Shown: piece after piece, positions 55,926 to 64,000 of the stretch
Layout: each line of letters opens with the position of its first letter
Numbering within the stretch: position 1 is the first letter of the stretch
Source of the DNA: Alphaproteobacteria bacterium
Lineage (GTDB): Bacteria > Pseudomonadota > Alphaproteobacteria > GCA-2731375
Assembly: GCA_016776605.1 (NCBI GenBank)
Contig: JADHTB010000003.1
Coordinates: 186,001 to 250,000, forward strand
Direction: 5' to 3'
Length of the DNA stretch: 64,000 nucleotides
Translations under genes and position numbers: made by a program
The notes under the pieces: model-generated
Told to the model about the DNA's origin: nothing
The model's database searches: none
Seen by the model: the letters and a program-made list of their open reading frames with translations, nothing else

Positions 55926-56429
55926 ATGGTACAGACAATCGAGCAATTTGGCGGCCAGTGTCACGATATACTGAAGCAGAAGCCTGGGCCGGAGGGTTTG
56001 GAGCTGGTGCGCCAGGGCCTGGAGCAGGTTCTGGTGGATGCGGAATTTCTGGCGGCGCATTTGGGGCCGGACGCAGATGCGCCACGCAAGATCATCTATG
56101 AGGATCCGGAACTGAAGTTCTGCATTCTGGCGCATGTGTTCAAGGGGGCGAACGAATCGCCGGCGCACGATCACGGCCCGACCTGGGCGATTTACGGTCA
56201 GGCTGGGGGCACGACGGAAATGACGGAATACCGCGTGGTAGAGGCCTCGGAAGATGGCAAGCCGGGTAAAGTAGAGGCTTTCAAGTCCTACGAATTAAAG
56301 CCGGGCATGGCCGTCGCGTACGAGGCCGGGCAGGTGCATTCCCCCAAACGTACGGGGGAGACGCGGCTTATTCGGATCGAAGGCGTGAATGTGACAACGG
56401 TCAAGCGAACCCCATACGAGCTCGCCTAA
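55926..56429 (+). CDS. cupin-fold/cysteine dioxygenase-like protein
   Basis: ESPAHDHGPTWAIYGQAGGTTEMTEYR; AVAYEAGQVHSPKR. Confidence 0.75.
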   Translation: MVQTIEQFGGQCHDILKQKPGPEGLELVRQGLEQVLVDAEFLAAHLGPDADAPRKIIYEDPELKFCILAHVFKGANESPAHDHGPTWAIYGQAGGTTEMTEYRVVEASEDGKPGKVEAFKSYELKPGMAVAYEAGQVHSPKRTGETRLIRIEGVNVTTVKRTPYELA

Positions 56430-56437
56430 ACGCCACA

Positions 56438-57229
56438 ATGAAATTCAATTTGCAGGACAAGGTTGCCCTGGTGACGGGCGGCAGCCGGGGCATCGGCAGG
56501 GCAATTTCCCTGGCGCTGGCGGAGCAGGGCGTGCACATCGCCCTGTGCGGACGGACATCGGAAACCCTGGCGCAGGTGGCTGACGAGATCCGGGCATTGG
56601 GCGTGCAAGCCTGGCCCATCGTTGCCGATGTCAGCCGGCTTGAGGATATCCAGAACTTCGTAAGCGCGGCGGCGGGGGCTGCCGGGCAGGTGGATATTCT
56701 GATCAACAACGCCGTGACGTCAATGAGTGCGCCGTTCGATGAACAGACCGACGAACATTGGCGCTATCACATCGACGTCAAGCTGATGGCATACATACGC
56801 CACGCCCGCGAGGTGCTGCCGCATATGAAGCTTCAGGGCGGCGGCCGTATCGTCAATATTGGCGGCATGACGGCGCGGATCGCGGCGCCCCTGCGGGTGA
56901 CCAACGGCATCGTCAACGCCGGTGTCGCTAACTTCACCAAGCAATTCGCCGGCCATGTCGCGACCCACAACATTACCGTCAATTGCGTTCACCCCGGCAC
57001 CACGGCGACCGACCGGATGTTGCAGAGCTTTGATCGCCAGGCCCGGGACGCCGATGTCAATGTGGATGAGATTGAAGCCAGACAAATTGCAACTATTCCA
57101 ATGGGCCGCCTGATCCTGCCTCAGGATATTGCCGCCGCCGCATTGTTCTTCTGCTCGCCCATGGCCGACATCGTGACCGGTCAATCCATTGCCGTGGACG
57201 GCGGTTCCGCCAATTCCGTGAATTACTAA
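56438..57229 (+). CDS. SDR family oxidoreductase
   Basis: VTGGSRGIGRAISLALAEQG; INNAVTS. Confidence 0.92.
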   Translation: MKFNLQDKVALVTGGSRGIGRAISLALAEQGVHIALCGRTSETLAQVADEIRALGVQAWPIVADVSRLEDIQNFVSAAAGAAGQVDILINNAVTSMSAPFDEQTDEHWRYHIDVKLMAYIRHAREVLPHMKLQGGGRIVNIGGMTARIAAPLRVTNGIVNAGVANFTKQFAGHVATHNITVNCVHPGTTATDRMLQSFDRQARDADVNVDEIEARQIATIPMGRLILPQDIAAAALFFCSPMADIVTGQSIAVDGGSANSVNY

Positions 57230-57268
57230 CCCATTTTCGATATTTATCGAATCGCTGAGCCGCCCGCG
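57230..57268. repeat. Short post-stop repeat family C, copy 1
   Basis: CCCATTTTCGATATTTATCGAATCGCTGAGCCGCCC, immediately after a TAA. Confidence 0.7.
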
Positions 57269-57288
57269 CGGCTGGGCAGGGCGGCTCA
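57256..57288. terminator. Strong GC-rich hairpin after the SDR gene (possible transcript-end structure, no T run)
   Basis: TGAGCCGCCC ... GGGCGGCTCA perfect 10-bp arms, 13-nt loop. Confidence 0.5.
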
Positions 57289-57307
57289 GGGCTGCTATGA
57301 ATCGGGC

Positions 57308-57667
57308 ATGAGTGCAGGGGAAAAGGATGGCGAATTCGCCGGCCTGTCGGAACGCTTGCGGACGCGGCAGGCGGAACTGCGCGCCCTATCGGACGGGGCC
57401 CGCGACAGCCGCAAGCCGGTGGAATTGGATCAGAGCAAGGTGGGCCGCCTGTCACGCATGGACGCCATGCAGGATCAGGCCATGGCCCAGGAATCGGAGC
57501 GCCGCCGCCTGGGCGAGTTGCAGCGGATCGAAGCCGCCCTGCAACGCCTGACGGGCGGCGACTTTGGCTTTTGCGTCAGCTGCGACGAGGCGATTGCACC
57601 GGCCCGCCTGAAGCTGGACCCGGCAGTGGCCACCTGCATCAACTGCGCCAGCCGCGGCCGGCGTTGA
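57308..57667 (+). CDS. TraR/DksA family zinc-finger protein
   Basis: CVSCDEAIAPARLKLDPAVATCINC. Confidence 0.85.
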   Translation: MSAGEKDGEFAGLSERLRTRQAELRALSDGARDSRKPVELDQSKVGRLSRMDAMQDQAMAQESERRRLGELQRIEAALQRLTGGDFGFCVSCDEAIAPARLKLDPAVATCINCASRGRR

Positions 57668-57685
57668 GCGGCGGGCCGATCTTTC

Positions 57686-59020
57686 ATGGCGTATCTGCAA
57701 TTCCTGTTCAATAACCGCCGGTTTTTGGGCTTTGGCCTGTTCATCGCCTTTTTTTCGGCTTTCGGGCAGACCTTTTTTATCGCCGTTTTTGGCCCCGACA
57801 TTCGGGCCGAGTTCGGTTTAAGCCATGGTGGTTTTGGCGGCTACTACGCCATAGGTACGGCGGCTAGTGGCATTTGCCTGATCTGGGCCGGCAAGCTGAT
57901 TGACCGGTTCGATCTGCGTTGGGTCACGGCTTTTGTATGCGGCGCCTTGGTCCTGGCCTGCGCCAACATGGCAATGGTTCCCGCCGCCTGGGCTTTGGTG
58001 CCGGCCCTGTTCGCCCTGCGTTTATCCGGCCAGGGCCTGATGAGTCACACCGCGATGACCAGCATGGGACGTTATTTCGAGGCGGAGCGCGGGCGCGCCG
58101 TTTCGATCGCCATTTTGGGCTTTCCCATGGGCGTCGCGGTGTTTCCCGGTCTGGCGGTGTGGTTGAGCTCCATGCTGGGCTGGCGCATGGCCTGGGCCGC
58201 TATCGCGGCCAGCCTGGCGCTGTTCTTGATCCCTGTTGCCCTTTGGCTATTGCGGGGCCATGGTGCCCGGCACCACTATTTTCTGGCTCGGACCGAGACC
58301 GAGACAGGCCAAACCGATACGGCTCGGACCGGCCCACAAAATGCCCCGGAAAAGACGGCGGAAACCACCCGGCGGCGGCAGTGGACGCGGGCCGAAGTGG
58401 TCCGCGATCTGCGCTTTTATCTGTTGTGTTTTTCCATCACCGCGCCGTCGTTCATCGTGACCGGGTTATTTTTTCACCAGGCCCAGCTGGCCTTCTCCAA
58501 GGGTTGGAGCCTGGCCTGGATGGCCTCTGCCTTCATCGCCTATACGGTTGGCGCCATTAGCGCCAATCTGGCCTTTGGGCCGTTGATCGACCACTATGGC
58601 GCACGTCGGTTGCTGCCCTATTATCTCTATCCCCTGGTGCTTGCCTGCCTGACCATCGTCCTGTTCGATCATCCGATGGCAGCCGTGGCGCTGACCCTGC
58701 TGCTGGGCCTGACCAGCGGCGGCGGACAAACTCTGGTTGGGGCCGCCTGGCCGGAATTTTATGGTGTCCTGCATCTGGGCGCGATCCGCGCCCTGGTCAT
58801 GTCCATGAGCGTCGGCGCCTCCGCCTTGTCGCCGTTCACTCTGGGCTGGTTGATTGACCGGGGCGTGGCCATGGAAACCATGGCCCTTGGCTTTCTGGGC
58901 TATCTGGCTCTGGCGATTGTCAGCATATTGGTCGCCCTGGCTCGGCCCGCTACCGGCCAGCGCCGACCCAGCGCCGACCCCGGAACATTTGACCTGAACA
59001 AGCAAGGACCGAACGAATGA
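57686..59020 (+). CDS. MFS transporter
   Basis: About 12 TM segments; GKLIDRFDLRWVTAFVCGALV. Confidence 0.9.
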   Translation: MAYLQFLFNNRRFLGFGLFIAFFSAFGQTFFIAVFGPDIRAEFGLSHGGFGGYYAIGTAASGICLIWAGKLIDRFDLRWVTAFVCGALVLACANMAMVPAAWALVPALFALRLSGQGLMSHTAMTSMGRYFEAERGRAVSIAILGFPMGVAVFPGLAVWLSSMLGWRMAWAAIAASLALFLIPVALWLLRGHGARHHYFLARTETETGQTDTARTGPQNAPEKTAETTRRRQWTRAEVVRDLRFYLLCFSITAPSFIVTGLFFHQAQLAFSKGWSLAWMASAFIAYTVGAISANLAFGPLIDHYGARRLLPYYLYPLVLACLTIVLFDHPMAAVALTLLLGLTSGGGQTLVGAAWPEFYGVLHLGAIRALVMSMSVGASALSPFTLGWLIDRGVAMETMALGFLGYLALAIVSILVALARPATGQRRPSADPGTFDLNKQGPNE

Positions 59021-59796
59021 AGCGTTATGCGGATGGCAAAATTTTGCTGGAAACCAATGGCCCGGTAACCACGGTCATCATCAACCGACCAGCGGTACGC
59101 AACGCCTTGGACAATGCCGCCGCCCGCGGCCTGGGCCAGGCGATGCGGGATTTTGATGCCGATGACAGCCAACTGGTTGCCGTTTTGACTGGCGCCGGCG
59201 GGGCTTTTTGCGCCGGCGCCGATTTAAAACAAGTGGCCGGCAGCGCCGACTATGTCGCCTGGGCCGGTGATGCGGAAGGACCCACCAATCCAACGTTGTC
59301 AAAACCCGTCATTGCGGCGGTTGCGGGCCATGCCGTTGCCGGCGGCCTCGGATTGGCGCTGTGGTGTGATATCCGGATAATCGATGACACCACTGTATTT
59401 GGCGTCTTTTGCCGCCGCTGGGGCGTCCCCATGAGCGACGGCACGACAGTACGCCTGCCCCGCCTGATCGGATCCGCCCGCGCCCTGGACATGTTGATCA
59501 CGGGCCGGGGCGTGGATGCGGACGAGGCCATGGCCTGGGGCCTGGCCACCCGCCGCGCGCCCACGGGTGGGACCCGCCAGGTGGCCGAGGAACTGGCCCG
59601 CCAGATCGCCGAATTTCCTCAGATCGCCATGCGCTCCGATCGCCGCTCCGCCTATATGCAGGTCGGCCGCACCCTGGAGGAAGCCGTTAAAGTGGAAAAG
59701 GAGCTCTCGCTGGCCGCCAAGGCGGTCGAGGCCCAGAGCGGCGCCGCCCGTTTCGCCAGTGGCGCCGGCCGGCATGGCCAGTTCGACGAGGCTTAA
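59017..59796 (+). CDS. enoyl-CoA hydratase/isomerase (crotonase) family protein
   Basis: TVIINRPAVRNALD; LTGAGGAFCAGADLKQVAG; GHAVAGGLGLALWCDIRI. Confidence 0.93.
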   Translation: MKRYADGKILLETNGPVTTVIINRPAVRNALDNAAARGLGQAMRDFDADDSQLVAVLTGAGGAFCAGADLKQVAGSADYVAWAGDAEGPTNPTLSKPVIAAVAGHAVAGGLGLALWCDIRIIDDTTVFGVFCRRWGVPMSDGTTVRLPRLIGSARALDMLITGRGVDADEAMAWGLATRRAPTGGTRQVAEELARQIAEFPQIAMRSDRRSAYMQVGRTLEEAVKVEKELSLAAKAVEAQSGAARFASGAGRHGQFDEA

Positions 59797-59899
59797 TCGA
59801 TGGCATTTAGATGCGTGCCCGCGCCGGGTTGATATGGGCGGAGGAAACGTGGTTGATACACCAAGAGAGAACATGATTGCCGCGGAAAACGACGCCGCT

Positions 59900-60000
59900 A
59901 GAGCAATTCCGAATCAATGAGAATCGCAAAGCGATTCTAAGTGATTGGAAAAATTGCTCTAATTCTAAAGGTCTGAGCATTTTCAGAATGAAAATGCTCT
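59900..60000. repeat. Palindromic repeat family A, 101 bp
   Basis: Matches 6174 and 13560 copies with few substitutions; TA flanks. Confidence 0.92.
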
Positions 60001-60019
60001 AATGAGGGGAGCTGAGGTA

Positions 60020-61672
60020 ATGAACGGAATTGACTACATCACCCAAATATTGAAACAGGAAGGGGTCGAATGGTTGTCCTGTTTCCCCAGCAATCCGATA
60101 ATTTCGGCGGCCGCCAGGGAAGGCATCCGCCCCATCGCCTTTCGCCACGAACGTGGCGCGGTCATGGCGGCCGATGGCTATAGCCGCATCAGCGACCGTC
60201 AGCGGTTCGGCGTGGTCGCGGTGCAAGCCCAGGCCGGGGCGGAAAACGTCATGGGCGGGTTGTCCCAGGCCTATGCCGACAATGTTCCCATACTGGTCCT
60301 GCTGGGCGGCAACAACCTGGATAACATTTCCGTGCGGCCCAATTTCAGCGCCGTGCAGAAATACCAGGGATGGGTCAAGCAGATCGAAGCGATCTACACG
60401 CCGTCCCAGGTTGGCGATGTCATGCGCCGGGCCTTTCATGCCTTGCGCAACGGTACCCCCGGTCCGGTGGTGGTCGAATTGACGGGCGATGTTTGCAGCC
60501 AGGAAGTCCCCGAAGCAGCGCGGACCTATCGCGCGCCCAAGCTGACACGCCAGGCACCCGAAGGCAGCGATATCAGCGCCGCGGCCAAGGCATTGATCGC
60601 AGCCAAGAAACCGATGATTTGGGCCGGCGCCGGGGTGCTTTTTTCGGGCGCCACGGGCGCCTTGCGGGCGTTGGCCGAACTGACCGCCACGCCTGTGTTC
60701 TGCACCATGCCGGGCAAGTCAGCCTTTGATGAACGCCACCCCCTCGCCCTGGGCGCGGGAAGCGGCGCCACGACCTTGCCGGCGCATCGTTGGCTTACCG
60801 ATTGCGATGTGCTGCTGGCACTTGGCTCAAGCTTGACCCGCTCCCCCTACGGTCAACCGGTCCAGCCCGGCAAAATGATCATTCACAACACCATAAACCC
60901 GGATGACATCAACAAGGACGAGGCGGCGGACATCGGACTGGTCGGCGATACTTGTCTGACCATTCAAGCCCTGATCGAGGAGATCAAGGCCCAGACGGGC
61001 GGCCAGGGTGTCGGTGATAGAGGTCAAATCGAGGCTGAGATCGCGGCGATCAAGGCCGAGTGGATGGCGGAATGGACGCCGGTGCTGAACTCCGATGAAG
61101 AACCGTTGAGCTATTACCGCGTCATCCATGAGATCAACCAGAACCTTGATCTGGAAAATAGTATCGTTACCCACGACGCCGGCGCGCCGCGCGATTCAAT
61201 CGTGCCCTTCTACACCGCGACCACGCCGCATAGTTTTATCGGTTGGGGCAAGACCACCCATCTTGGTTTCGGCATTCCGCTGATGATCGGCGCGAAGATG
61301 GCCGAACCCGATAAATTCTGCCTGAATTTGATGGGGGACGGCGCCTTTGGCATGTCTGGGACCGACATTGAAACGGCGGTCCGGTCCAAAGCCGCCATTA
61401 CCACGGTGCTTCTCAACAACAGCGCCATGGCGACCTATTCCGGTCCAACACAAGGCGCCATCGGCGCGGAGGCGCGTGAACGTTACGGCGTTTCCAGCAT
61501 GCAGGGCGATTATGCCAAGATCGCCGAAGGCATGGGCGCTGTTGGCATAACGGTGACCAAAATCACCGAGATCGCGCCCGCCTTACAGGAGGCACAACGC
61601 CTCAACGCCAGCGGCACGACCGTGCTGATCGATGTCCATGCGAATGTCGAACACCGGCGCTCGAAATTTTAG
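60020..61672 (+). CDS. thiamine-pyrophosphate-requiring enzyme (acetolactate synthase-like)
   Basis: AFRHERGAVMAADGYSRIS; NLMGDGAFGMSGTDIETAVRSKAAITTVLLNN. Confidence 0.92.
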   Translation: MNGIDYITQILKQEGVEWLSCFPSNPIISAAAREGIRPIAFRHERGAVMAADGYSRISDRQRFGVVAVQAQAGAENVMGGLSQAYADNVPILVLLGGNNLDNISVRPNFSAVQKYQGWVKQIEAIYTPSQVGDVMRRAFHALRNGTPGPVVVELTGDVCSQEVPEAARTYRAPKLTRQAPEGSDISAAAKALIAAKKPMIWAGAGVLFSGATGALRALAELTATPVFCTMPGKSAFDERHPLALGAGSGATTLPAHRWLTDCDVLLALGSSLTRSPYGQPVQPGKMIIHNTINPDDINKDEAADIGLVGDTCLTIQALIEEIKAQTGGQGVGDRGQIEAEIAAIKAEWMAEWTPVLNSDEEPLSYYRVIHEINQNLDLENSIVTHDAGAPRDSIVPFYTATTPHSFIGWGKTTHLGFGIPLMIGAKMAEPDKFCLNLMGDGAFGMSGTDIETAVRSKAAITTVLLNNSAMATYSGPTQGAIGAEARERYGVSSMQGDYAKIAEGMGAVGITVTKITEIAPALQEAQRLNASGTTVLIDVHANVEHRRSKF

Positions 61673-61711
61673 ACCATTTTCGATATTCATCGAATCGCCG
61701 CGCCGCCCTGT
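61673..61711. repeat. Short post-stop repeat family C, copy 2
   Basis: ACCATTTTCGATATTCATCGAATCGCCGCGCCGCCC immediately after a TAG; matches 57230-57268. Confidence 0.7.
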
Positions 61712-61736
61712 TTCGCCTGTATTCAACAGAGACGGA

Positions 61737-63569
61737 TCAGGCGGCCAGGTACTTGGCGGCGTTGAAATAGGGCAGGTTATCCTGGGAAGAGCAGCCTAGC
61801 GTCGCCAACCTTTCGGCGATTTTAATTGCCTTTTGGTATTTGCGTTCACTTTCCGCGAGGGTATGCGTTTGGAACACGGTGCCGCAGAGTGATATGCCGT
61901 AATGGGCCTGTAGCGTCCGCACTTTTCTGCCGGCCAGCATGCCGTCGGCGATGAGCGAGAGGTCAAAATCACGCTGTTTTACAATCTGGATGTTATTTTC
62001 CACCAGATAGGCGCGGATGCTCGCTTCCGCCGCCAGGGCCGCGTCCCAATAATCCGATTCCCCTTGTGTCACTTCGCCCGAGACCTCGACGAAAGCCTTG
62101 CAGAAGGCGAGGAACACCTGCTCATTTTCGTTTGCCGATTTCCATGCCGTGCCGCCAAGCCGGTTCCAAACGGTCAGATCCATCTCTTCATAAATCTTCG
62201 GCACCCGCGCAAAGAACAATCGGTGCAGCCCGTTTTCACTTAGCGAGCTATCAAGCTTCTGTTCCTTATGGATATCGACAGCGGCGTAGGTGCCGCAGAC
62301 AGGACAGGTGTCATCTTCATAGGCGTTTTTCTTATAAATGTGCGAACAGCGTGTTCTATTCGGCAATTCATTTTTGCAGAGCAGATAGATATCGCTGCCG
62401 TCCTCGCCATCCTGCTGTTCGCCGATCCAATTGAACCGGTTCATGAACTTCATATATGAACGTGGATGGCTCCAAAGACTCCATTCCAGCTTTTCCACCG
62501 GACCGAATGTGCTCCAATTGGAACTGACATCGATGACGATGCATTTCTCCTTGCCCGGTGCCGAGCGCAGACCACGGCCCACCGACTGGCCCCACAGCAC
62601 CTTCGACAAGGTCGGGCGAAGATGGACGATGATGTTACAGTGCGGATTGTCCCAACCCTCGGCAAGTACGCCCACCGACACCATCGCCTCGATTTCGCCA
62701 CTCTCGTGACGCGCCAGAAGTTTCATCCGCTCCTTGATCGGCGTCGCGGCGGTGACAATGGCGGCTTCGATGCCGAACTGTTGGATGCTTTGCAAGGTTG
62801 CTTCCGCGACGCTGATATCGGCGCAGAACCAGGCCGAAACAGGTTTCGCCGCAAGCTTCAGGCGCTCTTCGTTATAGCTCCACATCGCATAGTCGATCAT
62901 CGATGATTTAATGATCGCGGGGGCCAGTTTCGCGACCGGAAAGTCGCCCGAACTGATGTCGATGCTGTTCAGATTAAGGTCGTGCACGAAATGCGGCCGG
63001 TAGACCGGCTGCACCAAAGTGCCTTCTTTGATTAAGTCTTCGATATTTGCGCAGTCAATTATGGCGTCGAAGGCAAGATTGAGTTGATCACGTTGATCGC
63101 CGGTACGACGCTCTGGCGAGGCCGTCAGCCCTATGAATTGCGCCTCCGCCTTACCGTGCTCGTTGAAATCGTCGATGATCCGTTTATAGCCTCTGCCATT
63201 CGGTGATACCCGGTGCGCCTCGTCGACAATGATGAGATCAGCCTTGGGCACGGCATCCGCCAACACTTCCTTTGCCCGCATATTTGTCGAGAGCAGAATA
63301 TCGTAACCCTCGAAAGCAGGCCCGGTGTCGGAAACCGCCAACTTGCGGACAGTGTGCTTCTTGCCCAGCGCCTTTTCGAGCTGTTCCAGCAGCACGAGCC
63401 GGTGGCACAGCACGATAATTTTCTTATCCTTGTAGAACCGCTCGACGATCTCGCTCGCGAGCACGGTCTTACCGGCGCCGGTGGGCGCTTTTAAGATAAA
63501 CCGGCGATGTTGGTTTATGATCGACGGGAAGTCGTCGATGAGATTTTGTTGCCAATTTCTGAGATGCAT
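61737..63569 (-). CDS. DEAD/DEAH-box helicase (type III restriction-like/SSL2-type)
   Basis: APTGAGKTVLASEIVERF Walker A, DEAH box, SVGRGLRSAPGKEKCIVIDV motif VI; CxxC-type zinc segment. Confidence 0.9.
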   Translation of the reverse strand: MHLRNWQQNLIDDFPSIINQHRRFILKAPTGAGKTVLASEIVERFYKDKKIIVLCHRLVLLEQLEKALGKKHTVRKLAVSDTGPAFEGYDILLSTNMRAKEVLADAVPKADLIIVDEAHRVSPNGRGYKRIIDDFNEHGKAEAQFIGLTASPERRTGDQRDQLNLAFDAIIDCANIEDLIKEGTLVQPVYRPHFVHDLNLNSIDISSGDFPVAKLAPAIIKSSMIDYAMWSYNEERLKLAAKPVSAWFCADISVAEATLQSIQQFGIEAAIVTAATPIKERMKLLARHESGEIEAMVSVGVLAEGWDNPHCNIIVHLRPTLSKVLWGQSVGRGLRSAPGKEKCIVIDVSSNWSTFGPVEKLEWSLWSHPRSYMKFMNRFNWIGEQQDGEDGSDIYLLCKNELPNRTRCSHIYKKNAYEDDTCPVCGTYAAVDIHKEQKLDSSLSENGLHRLFFARVPKIYEEMDLTVWNRLGGTAWKSANENEQVFLAFCKAFVEVSGEVTQGESDYWDAALAAEASIRAYLVENNIQIVKQRDFDLSLIADGMLAGRKVRTLQAHYGISLCGTVFQTHTLAESERKYQKAIKIAERLATLGCSSQDNLPYFNAAKYLAA

Positions 63570-64000
63570 CGGGCGCTTATATCAAAGAATGTATGAGCAA
63601 TACACTAACACCGCACATCCTCGGTCAATTGCCTGTTTTCGCGCCGAGGCTGTCCAAATCCAAGCCAGAAAAATTGTCCACTAAAATTCATCCAAACGCG
63701 ACCTAACATTTTGATCCAATTGCTATATTTAAAAACTTCAGGGCACATCTAAACCAGGTGCATGCTGATTTCGGCGGAAATTTGGCCAGCTCGCCAGCGC
63801 GCCGATTTTTGCAGGCTTGCCGTGAATCCCGGCCCAAACACGGTCGATAGCCGCAGCCTGGCGCGGCAAACCGTATTCAATTCCTCTGATCCAGGTGTCG
63901 TGTTAATCTGATTTCAGCGGATTAAAGCTGAGAGTGGGCGTTGATGGATCTGCCCATGAATTGAAAGTAAGGGTCGGATTGGCGACGGAGAACATCGAAA

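Noticed and set aside
63590-64000. Terminal region checked for a gene or IS end
   Set aside because: No substantial ORF in the track beyond an overlapping 67-aa frame, and no recognisable inverted repeat or transposase fragment.
1-64000. CRISPR arrays, rRNA and tRNA genes
   Set aside because: No regularly spaced direct repeats and no tRNA or rRNA signature recognised by eye; tRNAscan-SE and a CRISPR finder would be decisive.

Overview
The 64 kb window looks like an accessory/catabolic region of a high-GC proteobacterial chromosome, probably alphaproteobacterial judging by gene content (phasin, ClpS-ClpA, SPOR-domain PBP, TraR/DksA protein). I saw no rRNA, tRNA, CRISPR array or intact transposase. 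Main blocks: (i) assorted oxidoreductase, CoA-transferase and SDR genes; (ii) a complete ATP-dependent (class I) benzoyl-CoA reductase operon in the order bcrC-bcrB-bcrA-bcrD-ferredoxin on the minus strand, divergent from korA-korB-ferritin-like-GNAT-Rrf2, with a perfect 9-bp-arm inverted repeat on the korA -10 region; (iii) phasin, clpS and clpA; (iv) an ATC-hydrolase-like/SDR/CaiB/D-2-hydroxyacid dehydrogenase cluster holding a glycine/D-proline-reductase component-B-like gene split by one in-frame TGA (45651-45653) in a V-U-P-L-C context, which reads as a candidate selenocysteine codon with a SECIS-like hairpin just downstream; (v) a B-type haem-copper oxidase locus with an unannotated 56-aa membrane ORF, a cytochrome b/2x[4Fe-4S]/MvhD-like triple fusion, a bacteriohemerythrin and an FNR/FixK-like upstream site; (vi) several dispersed palindromic repeat families, one with three copies of exactly 101 bp, mostly flanked by TA, some of whose ends form the stop codon of the adjacent gene. 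All function calls come from reading the translations and motifs. No database search was run.
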